Shown here: piece after piece, positions 18,432 to 28,191 of the stretch | Layout: the number at the start of each line of letters is the position of its first letter | Numbering within the stretch: the first letter of the stretch is position 1 | Assembly (NCBI RefSeq): GCF_007997005.1 | Contig: NZ_VOSL01000036.1 | Location: 1 to 64,000 of the forward strand | Length of the DNA: 64,000 nucleotides | Direction of reading: 5' to 3' | Origin: Lujinxingia vulgaris | GTDB taxonomy: Bacteria > Myxococcota_A > Bradymonadia > Bradymonadales > Bradymonadaceae | Made by a program: the position numbers and the translations under genes | The notes under the pieces: model-generated | The model's input: the letters and a program-made list of their open reading frames with translations, nothing else | What the model was told of the DNA's origin: nothing | Database searches by the model: none

Positions 18432-19745
18432 ATGTCGAAGCCTCAGAAACCGACGTCTCCCTCCACCTCAACGCCGGGCATCGGTCGCGAGCGTCAGACC
18501 GAGATCTATGTGCGCGGGGTCAGCGGGCAGCCTCCGGCGGTGCCGGTGGATTTTTGCGGGCTGGAAGAGCGCGCGCGTGCGGCGATGAGCCCGGAAGCCT
18601 TCGGGTATGTGGCCGGTGGCGCGGGGATGGAGCGCACGATGTCGGCCAACCGTCAGGGCTTTGAGAGGTGGGCGATCGTGCCGCGGATGCTGCGCGATGT
18701 CTCGGTGCGCGATACCTCCGTCGAGATCTTCGGGACCCGCTACCCCTCGCCCTACATGCTCGCGCCGATAGGCGTCTTGGAGATGGCGCATGCCGAGGCG
18801 GATCTGGCCGTGGCGCGGGCGGCGCGTCGTGAAGGCGTCCCGATGATTTTTAGCAACCAGGCCTCGGTGCCGATGGAGGATTGCGCCCGGGAGTTGGGGC
18901 AGACGCCGCGTTTTTTTCAGCTCTACTGGAGCGTCTCCAACGATCTGGTCAAAAGTCTTGTGCAGCGCGCGGAGAAGGCCGGGTGTGAGGCGATCGTGGT
19001 CACGCTGGACACGACGCTTCTGGGCTGGCGCACCCGGGATCTGGATCTGGCGTACCTGCCCTTTTTGAGGGGGAAGGGGATCGCGCAGTACACCTCCGAT
19101 CCGGTCTTTCGGCGCCTTCTTCAAGAGGATGAGCTCGAGCAGGAGGTGGGCCCGGAGCGCAAGGTCAACCTGGCCACGATCCGCGTGCTTATGGAGCTTG
19201 CCGGCAACTATCCCGACGGCTTCTTCAAGAGCCTGACCAGCGGCGAGGCGCTGGCTGCGGTGCGCAAATTCACGGGGATTTATTCGAGGCCATCGCTGAC
19301 GTGGGAGGATCTGAGCTTTTTGCGCGAGTGCACCGACCTGCCGATTGTGCTCAAGGGCATCTGTCATGTGGAAGACGCGACGTTGGCGCGGGAGCACGGC
19401 ATCGACGGGATCGTGGTGTCGAACCACGGGGGGCGTCAGGTCGACGGGGCGCTCAGCTCGATTGAGGCGCTTCCGGCGATCGCCGAGGCCGTTGGCGAGG
19501 ATCTGACGATCTTCTTTGACAGCGGGATCCGCACCGGCGCCGATGTCTTTAAGGCGATAGCGCTGGGGGCGGACGCGGTGCTCCTGGGCCGGCCCTATGT
19601 CTACGGGCTGGCCGCCGGTGGTGAGGAGGGGGTGGTGGAGGTGCTGCGTAACTTTAAAGCCGACTTTGACCTGACCATGGGGCTGGCGGGGTCTCGCTCT
19701 CTTGAGGAGGTGCGAGCGGCCACGCTCTTTGAGCGCGCGCCTTGA
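18432..19745 (+). CDS. FMN-dependent alpha-hydroxy-acid oxidase, lactate 2-monooxygenase-like
   Basis: A 437-aa member of the glycolate/lactate oxidase TIM-barrel family. Visible signatures are the FMN-binding LAPIGVLEMAHAEADL, the catalytic SNHGGRQVDGALSSIEALP with its base His and substrate Arg, and the C-terminal FDSGIRTGADVFKAIALGADAVLLGRPY. It keeps the longer middle insert (about residues 200-290) of lactate 2-monooxygenases, and it lacks the cytochrome domain of flavocytochrome b2. ATG 18432 follows AAGGAG. The substrate is probably L-lactate or another 2-hydroxy acid; whether it is an oxidase, monooxygenase or dehydrogenase cannot be told. Confidence 0.88.
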   Translation: MSKPQKPTSPSTSTPGIGRERQTEIYVRGVSGQPPAVPVDFCGLEERARAAMSPEAFGYVAGGAGMERTMSANRQGFERWAIVPRMLRDVSVRDTSVEIFGTRYPSPYMLAPIGVLEMAHAEADLAVARAARREGVPMIFSNQASVPMEDCARELGQTPRFFQLYWSVSNDLVKSLVQRAEKAGCEAIVVTLDTTLLGWRTRDLDLAYLPFLRGKGIAQYTSDPVFRRLLQEDELEQEVGPERKVNLATIRVLMELAGNYPDGFFKSLTSGEALAAVRKFTGIYSRPSLTWEDLSFLRECTDLPIVLKGICHVEDATLAREHGIDGIVVSNHGGRQVDGALSSIEALPAIAEAVGEDLTIFFDSGIRTGADVFKAIALGADAVLLGRPYVYGLAAGGEEGVVEVLRNFKADFDLTMGLAGSRSLEEVRAATLFERAP

Positions 19746-19998
19746 GGGTTGTCGGTGTATTGGGGGGACAGCATGTGGAGTCGGCGTCCGTGATGCGCTG
19801 TAAGGGTGTAGCGGCGAGATATTCCAATAAAATCGTTGCACTACAAAGCGTTACTTTGCTTTTACATCTGTTCACGTAAACTGACCGCAAGGTCAATTGG
19901 CAGAGCGATATGGACGTCGATATGCGCGCCCGGAGGTGCGCCACGTCGATGTCGTGGCGCTTGAATCTCGGCGCGAGATAACTTCGATGAGGGTCAAT

Positions 19999-21807
19999 AT
20001 GCGAGATCTCTGGACAGATGGTTTGGGATGGAGCAGGCGGATCACGGCGATGATCTGTCTGCTCTTTGTGATCAGCGCGTGTAACGTCGACGACGGCGCG
20101 GTGCTGCGGCCTGGCGAGGGCGATGAAGACACAGGCCAGGTCGGGGAGGATTCGGGCGATCTGGACGTCGGTCAGCCCGACGCCGAGCTCGACAGCGGCC
20201 GGCCGGATAGTGGGCAGCCTGACAGCGGCCAGCCCGATGCGGACACGGAGCCTGCGCCCTCCTGCGACGACGGCATCCAGAACGGCGATGAGAGCGCTGT
20301 GGACTGCGGCGGTGCCTGCGCTCCCTGTGCGCTGGGTGAGAGCTGCGAGGCTCCCGCCGACTGCGAGTCGGGCTTCTGCACCGGCAATGTGTGTGTCGAT
20401 GCGAGCTGCGCCGATGTGGAGTGCGCCGACGATGAAGCGTGCTACCGCGCGGTGTGCTACCTGGCGTGTGAAGACGCCGACGGCTGCGACCCGAATTCCC
20501 GCTGCTACCAGGGCGCGTGCGTGCCCCTGGACTGCTCGACGGCCGAGTGCACCGCGAGCGAGACCTGCTACCGCGGCGTCTGCTACGGGGCCTGCACCGA
20601 TGATGAGAGCTGCTCGGAGGAGGGCGCCGAGTGCGTGGAGGGCAGCTGCGTGGTGCCCACCTGCAATGACGGCCTGCAGAACGGCGATGAGAGCGACGTC
20701 GACTGCGGCGGAAGCGAATGCGAGGCCTGCGTGGTGGGCAAGATGTGCGAAGAAAGCCAGGACTGCCAGGCGCCAATCGAACCCGAGTTTGGCGAGTGTG
20801 AGTTCGGCGATAACATCTGCGCGCTGGTCGGCACCCAGAGCCGCACGGTGACCCGCTTTAGCTGTGGTGATTCGGGAACCTGCGAAGCTGTTGAAGAGGT
20901 CGAGGACCTCGAGTGCACCCGTGAGGTTGGCGAGGTGCAATGCGCCGATCCGGTTGAAGGCCGCTGGAGCGGATGTGAGCCTGTTCGCGGCGAGCCTGCC
21001 TGCTCAACGCGCGGCGAGCGTCGCCGGGTTGATGTTTATTACGTATGCCGCGAAGGGGGCTGTGATCCGGTTGAACGTGTTGAGACCGAGGTTTGCGAAC
21101 TCGATACCGAGGGACAGAGCTGTGGGACGCTCCAGGAGACGGAGTGGTCGCGCTGCGGCGGCTTTGATGATGTTTGCGATATGACCGGCACGCAATTTCG
21201 TGAAGTGACGGTAGGGACGTGCTCCGGCGGCAGCTGCGAGACCCGGACATTCTCCGAAACGCGCGATTGCGAGAGAACGTCGGGCACCGACGGAGTCAGC
21301 TGTGGAGAGCCTATCACCGGAAACTGGGGTGCGTGTCGCATCGCGATAAATGAATGCACGGGAAGCCAGACGCGCACGCGCACTGACCGCAGCTGCCTGA
21401 ATGGAGAGTGCCAGAGCTTTGACGTGATGCAAGAGCAGGATTGTTATGCCGAGGCCGGTACAAGCTGCGATGGGCTGATCCCGGTGGACACACGGGTATG
21501 CGAAGGCGGTACCTGGGTTGTGACGGAGTGGTCGTCGCGTTGCGATGGGGCCGGTGGTTGCAACGCGGTCTCCCGTACGTACGAAGATGGCCCCTGTTTA
21601 ATTCTTGAGTGCTCCCATGATATTGATTGCGGACGCGGCTGTTGCAATAGCGGACAGTGCGGTCTGTGTGAAATCGAACCGCGAGTATGCGAGCCTCTGA
21701 TTGAGTGTGAGGCTTCGGGGGGCGAAATGGGATGTTGCAACGAGGACGGCACGCAGTGTGTGCCTTACGATCCGATGAATCCGGTGCGCTGTATTGCTGA
21801 GATGTAA
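19999..21807 (+). CDS. Cys-rich lipoprotein with 4 TSP1-like repeats (paralogue 2)
   Basis: A 602-aa paralogue of the giant protein. Signal peptide [20 protein letters not shown] continues to LFVISAC (lipid Cys28). Then come an Asp/Gly/Gln linker with [10 protein letters not shown] repeats, [15 protein letters not shown], two CYRxVCYxAC modules, a second DVDCGG module and only four WxxC repeats. The C-terminal 120 residues differ from the other paralogues and contain two CC pairs ([26 protein letters not shown]). GAGGG at 19989-19993 supports ATG 19999; ATG 19987 is possible. The 3' third has lower GC and less repetition than its relatives. Confidence 0.85.
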   Translation: MRDLWTDGLGWSRRITAMICLLFVISACNVDDGAVLRPGEGDEDTGQVGEDSGDLDVGQPDAELDSGRPDSGQPDSGQPDADTEPAPSCDDGIQNGDESAVDCGGACAPCALGESCEAPADCESGFCTGNVCVDASCADVECADDEACYRAVCYLACEDADGCDPNSRCYQGACVPLDCSTAECTASETCYRGVCYGACTDDESCSEEGAECVEGSCVVPTCNDGLQNGDESDVDCGGSECEACVVGKMCEESQDCQAPIEPEFGECEFGDNICALVGTQSRTVTRFSCGDSGTCEAVEEVEDLECTREVGEVQCADPVEGRWSGCEPVRGEPACSTRGERRRVDVYYVCREGGCDPVERVETEVCELDTEGQSCGTLQETEWSRCGGFDDVCDMTGTQFREVTVGTCSGGSCETRTFSETRDCERTSGTDGVSCGEPITGNWGACRIAINECTGSQTRTRTDRSCLNGECQSFDVMQEQDCYAEAGTSCDGLIPVDTRVCEGGTWVVTEWSSRCDGAGGCNAVSRTYEDGPCLILECSHDIDCGRGCCNSGQCGLCEIEPRVCEPLIECEASGGEMGCCNEDGTQCVPYDPMNPVRCIAEM

Positions 21808-21886
21808 GAGCGAGCGTGCTGACCGGAGCTGAGAACTCCGGTCGATCCATGCTGCTCTGGTATCAGACGCGGTATCTGAGAGAATC

Positions 21887-21921
21887 GCCCCGACGCCTTA
21901 ATCTGGCGTCGGGGCTTTTTG
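21887..21921 (+). terminator. Rho-independent terminator after paralogue 2
   Basis: An 11-bp perfect stem (21887-21897 with 21905-21915), 7-nt loop, then TTTTTG. It may also serve the converging BtuF-like gene in the other direction. Confidence 0.85.
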
Positions 21922-21977
21922 TTTGATGGGCCCCGGACAGGTCAAATGAGGTTGGAGGCGCCGAAACGTCGTTGATC

Positions 21978-22784
21978 TTAGCCTTCGGCTAGCGGGCGGA
22001 TCGCCGCCTCCAGCGCGTCGAGCCCGGCGCTCAAGCAGGCCGGGCCGGGCTGCAGGATGATCGCCGGGTCGAGCTCGATGATGCGATCGTGCTCGATCGC
22101 TTCCAGCTCGGCGTAGCCCGGTCGATTGCGGATGCTGACGATGTCGACGGGCTTGCCGCACCAGCTTGCCAGGATCAGCTCCGGGTTGGCGGTGATGATG
22201 GCGGCGTCGTCGACAAAACGCTCTTTTGCGAGTTTGCCAGCGGACTTCTCGGCAAAGATGTTCTGGCCGCCGGCCACCTCAATGAGCTCGCTGACCCATT
22301 GGATGGCGGTGATGCGCGGCTCGTCCCATTCCTCAAAATAGATGCGCGGCCGCCGCTTCGCGGCGGCGCTTCTCTCCCGCGCGGCTTCCAGCCGCGCGAT
22401 GTACCCCCCCACCAGCTCCAGCACCTCGGCGCGCCTGTCCACAAGGGTGCCCACCATCACCATCACCTCCAGGATCTCCTGGAGGCTGCGCTGGTTGAAG
22501 ATGGCCACCGGCAGATTCGCCTTGATCAGATCATGGGCAAGCTCGGCCTGAATGTCCGAAAAGCCGATGATCAGATCGGGCTTGAGCGCAGCGATCTTCT
22601 TGACGCTTCCGCCGATAAAGGCCGAAACCACCGGCTTCTCGCGTTTGGCCCGCGCTGGCCGCTCGGTGTACGCGCTGATGCCTACGATGCGCCGCTCTTC
22701 GCCGAGCAGATAGAGCAGCTCGGTGGTCTCTTCGGTCAGGCAGACGATGCGTTCGGGGCTTTTGGGGAGGTGCCATGAGGTCAT
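21978..22784 (-). CDS. BtuF/FhuD-type ABC substrate-binding protein lacking a signal peptide
   Basis: A 268-aa periplasmic-binding-protein-2-like fold related to cobalamin-binding BtuF proteins: PERIVCLTEETTELLYLLGEERRIVGIS, KPDLIIGFSD, NQRSLQEILEVMVMVG, and the C-terminal NRPGYAELEAI with IILQPGPACLSAGLDAL. The first residues (MTSWHLPKSPERIV) contain no hydrophobic segment, so secretion is not predicted. No permease or ATPase gene is adjacent and no cobalamin riboswitch was seen upstream. It may be a cytosolic B12-handling relative or depend on a missed start. Ligand unknown. Confidence 0.8.
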   Translation of the reverse strand: MTSWHLPKSPERIVCLTEETTELLYLLGEERRIVGISAYTERPARAKREKPVVSAFIGGSVKKIAALKPDLIIGFSDIQAELAHDLIKANLPVAIFNQRSLQEILEVMVMVGTLVDRRAEVLELVGGYIARLEAARERSAAAKRRPRIYFEEWDEPRITAIQWVSELIEVAGGQNIFAEKSAGKLAKERFVDDAAIITANPELILASWCGKPVDIVSIRNRPGYAELEAIEHDRIIELDPAIILQPGPACLSAGLDALEAAIRPLAEG

Positions 22785-23021
22785 GTGGAATGTCCTGTAA
22801 CGTGTCGTGAAACTTGAAAAATACGCAAAATTTACCCTAAGCTATCGGTCAGGAGTTATGCCATCCATCGTAAAGGACGAGCCCTTCAGCTCGCCACCCG
22901 ACGTCGGGCCCGCGTTCGCTGCCGAGCGTGTGTCGGATCCGGGGGTAAGAAGCGATGTAGCCGCGGCGAGTGTCGCCGGCCGGTAGGCGTCGACCGTGTC
23001 ATGTTTTTGGGAAAAAGGTCT
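22785..23021. other. Intergenic region between BtuF-like gene and paralogue 3
   Basis: AT-rich at 22805-22850, probably promoters. A 42-codon frame (22858-22986, plus) begins after AGGAG, but the spacing to its ATG is only 2 nt and the product is unrecognisable, so it is not called. Confidence 0.4.
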
Positions 23022-24944
23022 ATGGTTCAGTGGATTCGAGGTCAGCGTTCCCTGCAGAAGACGTGATGGATCGCCGCGATCTTCGTGTTTGTGATCGCGT
23101 GTAATGTCGAAGACAGCGGGGTGAACCGCCCCGGCGTCGGCAATGATGTCGGAGATCTGGATTCAGGCCAGCCCGACGCTGACCTGGATGTGGGGCAGCC
23201 CGACCTCGGAGAGCCCGATGCGGACACGGAGCCGGCGCCCTCCTGTGACGACGGCGTTCAGAACGGCGATGAGAGCGCGGTGGACTGCGGCGGCGCCTGC
23301 GCCCCCTGCGCGCTCGGGGAGAGCTGTGGCGAGGCCACCGACTGCGAGTCGGGCTTCTGCACGGAGAATGTCTGCGTCGATGAGAGCTGCGCCGATGTGG
23401 CCTGCGCCGACGACGAAGCGTGCTACCGCGCCGTGTGCTACCTGGCCTGCGAAGACGCCGACGGCTGCGACCCGAGCTCCCGCTGCTACCAGGGCTCGTG
23501 TTTGCCTCTGGACTGCTCGACGGCGGAGTGCGCCGCCAGTGAGACCTGCTACCGCGGCGTGTGCTACGGCGCGTGCACCGGCGATGAAGGTTGTAGCGAG
23601 GAAGGCGCCGAGTGCGTGGAGGGCAGCTGCGTGGTGCCGACCTGCGACGACGGCCTGCAGAACGGCGATGAGACCGATATCGACTGCGGCGGAAGCGAAT
23701 GCGACGCCTGCGCGCCGGGCAAGATGTGTGAAGCTGGCGAGGACTGCCAGGAGCCGCTCGCGACCCCCTGGAGCGACTGCGACTTTGGCGAGAGCGCCTG
23801 CGCCGAGGTGGGAACTCAGACCCGCACCGTGACCACGTACAGCTGCGGCGACGCGATGACCTGTGAGGTCAACGAAGCGGTGGAGACGCAGGAGTGCACC
23901 CGCCAGACCGACGACCTTGAGTGTGGCGAGACGGTGATTGGCGAGTGGGGCGCCTGCCAGGGCGCTGGCGAGCAGGGCGTGTGCACCACCGAGGGTGAGC
24001 GTCGCCGGGTGATCACCAGCTACGTCTGCGCCGAAGGCGGCTGTGAGGTTGTGGAGGAAGAGGAGTTTGAGGCGTGCGTGCTCGACACCGACGCCCAGGC
24101 CTGCGGCGCGCCGGAGACCGGTGAGTGGAGCGCGTGCGGCGGCTTTGACAGCGTGTGTGATCAGGATGGCACACGCAGCCGCACCGTGACCTACTTTGAG
24201 TGCGATGGCGGTGAGTGCAACGAGCGTGTGGATACCGAGACCGAGAGCTGCCTGCGCGCCACCACCGGGGTAAGTTGCGGCGATGAGACCTACGGCGATT
24301 GGAGCGCTTGCGAGGGCTTCAGCGGTGTCTGCGGGCAGACCGGGACGCAGTCGCGCACGGTGACCTATCGCGAGTGCAACGGCGGTGAATGCTCCACGCG
24401 CACCGCCACCGAGAGCCAGACCTGCACGCGCAACACCGACGGCACCACCTGTGGAAGTTTCACAAATGGCGACTGGTCGAGCTGCAGCTACGCCAACGAA
24501 TGTTCGACCAGCGGCAGCCGCACCCGCACCGTGACCTACCGGGAGTGCTCGGGTGGGAGCTGCTCCACGCGCACGGCGACCGAGACCGATACTGCCGGGT
24601 GTGCGCGCAACACCGACGGCACCAGCTGTGGCTCGACCTCGTATGGCAGCTGGGGCCAGTGTCTGGTGTTCGCGGGAACCTGCGGCGGCAATGAAGCACG
24701 CAGCGTGACGTACCGACGTTGCTCCAATGGCAGCTGCAGCAATGTCACCGAGACCGAGACGCGTCCCTGCACTCGCCCGGTAGGCTCGCCCTGCTCCTGT
24801 GACGGGGCGCTCGGAACCTGCGCGTCATCGGGCATCTGCGACTGTCGGGGCACTTGTTTTGAGGGCGCGCCCTGCACCGGGCCCAGTGGCATGGGAGGCT
24901 GCTGCAGCGGCGGCCGCTGCCTGGAAGGGTTCCTCTGTCCCTGA
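23022..24944 (+). pseudogene. Cys-rich lipoprotein with 6 TSP1-like repeats (paralogue 3), interrupted by an in-frame TGA in the signal peptide
   Basis: From 23085 the frame is open for 619 aa and carries the family architecture: linker, [25 protein letters not shown] and [10 protein letters not shown] modules, a second DIDCGG module, six WxxC repeats and a terminal GGCCSGGRC module. The open part starts inside the signal peptide (FVIAC). The proper start is ATG 23022 with AAAAAGG upstream. In the same frame it gives MVQWIRGQRSLQKT, then TGA at 23064-23066, then WIAAIFVFVIAC. A single CGA-to-TGA change would explain this. It could be a pseudogene, a sequencing error or a readthrough gene. The downstream frame shows no decay. 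Confidence 0.75.
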
Positions 24945-25021
24945 GGCAACATCGTCTTCATCAGGCACCACGATGTGAGGATGTTCCTGCTTCGGTGGCG
25001 TGATCTTGCCAGCCGAACCTA

Positions 25022-25061
25022 AAAACGACCCGACGCCCCCTGGCGTCGGGTCGTTTTGTTT
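25022..25061 (+). terminator. Bidirectional-type terminator after paralogue 3
   Basis: A 16-bp perfect stem (25022-25037 with 25042-25057, counting the A/T flanks) and a short CCCT loop, with A-tract before and T-tract after. Confidence 0.85.
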
Positions 25062-25357
25062 GCGCCCGCTCATTGCGCACCTCGCGCCGTCCGCCTCCCG
25101 CGTGGGGGCAGCGAGCGTCACTTGTGTTGTGGGTGGGTATTTACTTAGTGTTGCAACCAGGAGTTATTCCCACAACGAAGAGAATCAGCACCCCATCCGC
25201 GGTACTCGCCGCCCTCTTGACAGATCGACCGGCCACCGGGGGGAAGGCCATGTCGTCACGCGTTGAGAGGGATGCGAGGGATGAAGCTGATTGCGATGAT
25301 CTCGGCCTGCGTTCCGCTGGTGGAGGCCCACCCCCAAACGCATACTGGAGCTATGTT
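25062..25357. other. Leader region of paralogue 4
   Basis: No gene seen. It contains GTTGTGGG (from about 25126) and CCCACAAC (to about 25173) as an 8-bp inverted repeat around an AT-rich stretch with GTTGCAAC, a likely promoter/operator area. The downstream frame is open back to 25073, but those codons lack lipoprotein features. Confidence 0.4.
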
Positions 25358-28006
25358 ATGCACGTTTTGAACACGAAGATGCCCCGACGGGCATTGGGTT
25401 GGTTGATGGTGTTTTTCATCACCGCCACCTTTGCCTGCAACACCGACGACGACGCGGCCGTGCTTCCCGGTGAGGACGTCGAGCTCGATAGCGGCTCGCC
25501 GGACACGCCCCTCGAGGATGCTGGCGAGGATGTCGGGCCACCCGATGCCGATGTGACCCCGGCGCCCTCCTGCGACGATGGCGTGCAAAATGGCCAGGAG
25601 AGTGGGGTGGATTGTGGCGGACCCGACTGCGGAGCCTGCGAGCTTGGCGAGTCCTGTGAGGCGTCGTCGGATTGCGCCTCCGGCTATTGCACCGGTGAGG
25701 TCTGCGTCGATGAGAGCTGCGCCACCATCGAATGTGCTCCCGGAAAATCCTGCTACCGCGCGGTCTGCTACGACGCCTGCGAATCGCCAGATGATTGCGA
25801 GGCGGGTTCGCGCTGCTTTGAGGGCGCCTGTGTGGTCCAGGACTGCGACGCGGTCGAGTGCGCCGCCGAGCAGACCTGCTACCGCGGGGTCTGCTACGGA
25901 GCCTGCTCCGGTGACGAGAGTTGCACCGAGGAGGGCGCCGAATGCCTCGACGGAAGCTGCGTGGTGCCGACCTGCGAAGACGGCCTGCAGAACGGCGAAG
26001 AGACCGACATCGACTGCGGCGGCCCCGACTGTGAAGCCTGCGATCCGGGCAAGATGTGCGAGCTTAACGAAGATTGCCAGCCGCCGGTCGAATCGCCCTG
26101 GAGCGAGTGCGACTTCGGCGAGGGCATCTGTGCTGAGGTGGGCACCCGCGAGCGCCTGGTCACGAGCTACGTCTGTGGCGATCAGATGACCTGCGAGATC
26201 GTCGAGGAGGTGGAGACTGAGAGCTGCACCCGCGAGACCGACGCGCTCGAATGTGGCGAGACGGTCATTGGCGAATGGGGGCAGTGCCAGGGCGCCGGTG
26301 AGCAGGGCGTGTGCTCGACCGAGGGTGAGCGTCGGCGCGTGATCACCAGTTTTGTCTGCGCCGAAGGCGGCTGCGACGTCGTCGAAGAAGAAGAGTTTGA
26401 GAGCTGCGTGCTCGACACCGACGACCAGGCCTGCGGCACCCCCGAGGCCGGCGAGTGGAGCGAGTGTGGTGGCTTTGACAGCGTCTGCGATCAGACTGGC
26501 GAGCGCAGCCGCACCGTGACCTACTTCGAGTGTGGAAGTGGTGAGTGCGTGGAGCGCGTCGACACCGAGGTGGAGTCCTGCAGCCGCTCCACCACCGGTG
26601 AGAGCTGCGGTGAGGAGACCTACGGAGACTGGAGCCCGTGTGAAGGCTTCAACGGGGTGTGTGGCCAGACCGGGACGCAGTCGCGCATGGTGACCTATCG
26701 CGAGTGCAACGGCGGTGAATGCTCCACGCGCACCGACACTGAGAGCCAGATCTGCACCCGCGACACCACCGGCGTGGAGTGTCAGGACGATGTCGTCGGT
26801 GACTGGTCGAGCTGCAGCTACGAGGACGCGACCTGCTCGACCAGCGGCAGCCGCACCCGCACCATCACCGAGTACGCCTGCCAGGGCGGAAGTTGCGCCC
26901 AGTCCAGCCGCACCGAGACCGACACCGCCGGCTGCGCGCGCAGCACCGATGGGCTGAGCTGTGGCGCCGACGAGAACGGCGCCTGGAGCGACTGCTCCTA
27001 CGCCACCGAGTGCTCCACCCAGGGAAGCCGCACCCGCACGGTGACCTACCGCGAATGCACCGACGGCGGCTGCGCCACGCTGACTCGCACCGAGACCGAC
27101 AGCGCCAGCTGCACGCGCACCACCGCCGGCAGCAGCTGTGGTGCTGGCGTCACTGAGACGCCCTGGACGGCCTGCAGCGGCTTTGCCGACGTGTGTGACA
27201 TCATCGGCACGCGGTCTCGGGAGGTCACCACGCGGACCTGCTCGGGCGGAACCTGCCAGTCGAACACCGTTACCGAAAACGGGAGCTGCACGCGCACCGT
27301 GGCTCCCGGCACCACCTGTGGAGCGGGCACGACCCACACCGACTGGACGACGTGCAGCATCGCCAGCGGCGAGTGCTCGGGCACTCAGACGCGCACCCGC
27401 ACCGAACGCACGTGCAGCGGCGGGAGCTGCCAGAGCAACAACTTCACCGAGAGCCAGAGCTGCAACCGGGCCAACGGCACCACCTGCGGTTCGGGTACGA
27501 CCTGGTCGAACTGGTCGACGTGCAGCATCGCCAGCGGTGCCTGCTCGGGCACCCAGACCCGCACGCGCACCGAGCGCACCTGCAGCAACGGAAACTGCAC
27601 AAGCAACCAATTCACTGAATCGCAGAGCTGCAACCGGGCCAACGGCACCACCTGCGGCTCGGGTACGACCAGGGGTAACTGGTCGTCGTGCAGCGTCGCC
27701 AGCGGTCAGTGCACCGGCAGCCGCACCCGCACGCGCACCGAGCGCACCTGCAGCAACGGAAACTGCACAAGCAACAACTTCACCGAAACCGGGAGCTGCA
27801 ACGCGTCCAACGGCACAAGCTGCGGGGCGGGCACCACCTACGGCAACTGGTCCTCGTGCTCATTCGCCCCTCTCTGTGAGTTCTCGCACCGGAGTCGCTC
27901 GGTGACCACGCGCACCTGCTCCTCGGGAAGCTGCACCTCCTCGACCTCAACGCAGTCCGAGACTTGTTATTACAACGCGCCTCCTCCCGGCACCATGTGC
28001 CCCTGA
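25358..28006 (+). CDS. Cys-rich lipoprotein with 11 TSP1-like repeats (paralogue 4)
   Basis: An 882-aa paralogue. Signal peptide MHVLNTKMPRRALGWLMVFF continues to ITATFAC (lipid Cys27). It has the same Asp-rich linker, two DVDCGG/DIDCGG modules, two CYRxVCYxAC modules and eleven WxxC repeats. Repeats 1-4 closely match those of paralogue 3; repeats 8-10 are nearly identical to one another and Asn/Thr/Ser-rich. It ends at CYYNAPPPGTMCP without the CC-containing terminal module of the other three. ATG 25358 has GGAG at about 25346. A longer open frame upstream (from 25073) is not supported. Confidence 0.87.
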   Translation: MHVLNTKMPRRALGWLMVFFITATFACNTDDDAAVLPGEDVELDSGSPDTPLEDAGEDVGPPDADVTPAPSCDDGVQNGQESGVDCGGPDCGACELGESCEASSDCASGYCTGEVCVDESCATIECAPGKSCYRAVCYDACESPDDCEAGSRCFEGACVVQDCDAVECAAEQTCYRGVCYGACSGDESCTEEGAECLDGSCVVPTCEDGLQNGEETDIDCGGPDCEACDPGKMCELNEDCQPPVESPWSECDFGEGICAEVGTRERLVTSYVCGDQMTCEIVEEVETESCTRETDALECGETVIGEWGQCQGAGEQGVCSTEGERRRVITSFVCAEGGCDVVEEEEFESCVLDTDDQACGTPEAGEWSECGGFDSVCDQTGERSRTVTYFECGSGECVERVDTEVESCSRSTTGESCGEETYGDWSPCEGFNGVCGQTGTQSRMVTYRECNGGECSTRTDTESQICTRDTTGVECQDDVVGDWSSCSYEDATCSTSGSRTRTITEYACQGGSCAQSSRTETDTAGCARSTDGLSCGADENGAWSDCSYATECSTQGSRTRTVTYRECTDGGCATLTRTETDSASCTRTTAGSSCGAGVTETPWTACSGFADVCDIIGTRSREVTTRTCSGGTCQSNTVTENGSCTRTVAPGTTCGAGTTHTDWTTCSIASGECSGTQTRTRTERTCSGGSCQSNNFTESQSCNRANGTTCGSGTTWSNWSTCSIASGACSGTQTRTRTERTCSNGNCTSNQFTESQSCNRANGTTCGSGTTRGNWSSCSVASGQCTGSRTRTRTERTCSNGNCTSNNFTETGSCNASNGTSCGAGTTYGNWSSCSFAPLCEFSHRSRSVTTRTCSSGSCTSSTSTQSETCYYNAPPPGTMCP

Positions 28007-28051
28007 TGGTTCTCGTTACACAAAAGGTCTGAGCGCTTCCTGAGGCTCGGC

Positions 28052-28110
28052 GCCCTGAACGAAAAAACCCCGGCGGTGCATCGCACCGCCGGGGTTTTTT
28101 CGTTCAGGGC
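28052..28110. terminator. 28-bp perfect inverted repeat, bidirectional terminator
   Basis: Arms 28052-28079 and 28083-28110 are perfectly complementary with a 3-nt loop. The stem core is GC-rich, flanked by A6 and T6. It lies between the convergent paralogue 4 and hmuY-like genes and should terminate both. Confidence 0.92.
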
Positions 28111-28191
28111 AACCTTCTGCGCCTCATTGGCATTGTAGGAGCGTCACACCTTGTCGACACATGTGCGGCGAGGTGCAGCCAGGCGTCCTGA

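Noticed and set aside
18118-18588. 156-codon frame starting at the stop of the giant lipoprotein
   Set aside because: No ribosome site, overlaps the lactate-oxidase-family gene by 157 nt out of frame, and shows no recognisable feature.
22858-22986. 42-codon frame after AGGAG upstream of paralogue 3
   Set aside because: Only 2 nt between the purine-rich site and ATG, and the peptide has no recognisable pattern; kept as a note only.
22785-23021. Cobalamin riboswitch upstream of the BtuF-like gene
   Set aside because: No B12-box-like conserved sequence or long structured leader was found on the minus strand upstream of 22784.
25256-27610. 784-codon antisense frame under paralogue 4
   Set aside because: A mirror of the biased codon use (GCG, GGC, ACC) in the sense gene; no ribosome site and Ala/Gly-rich composition without domains.
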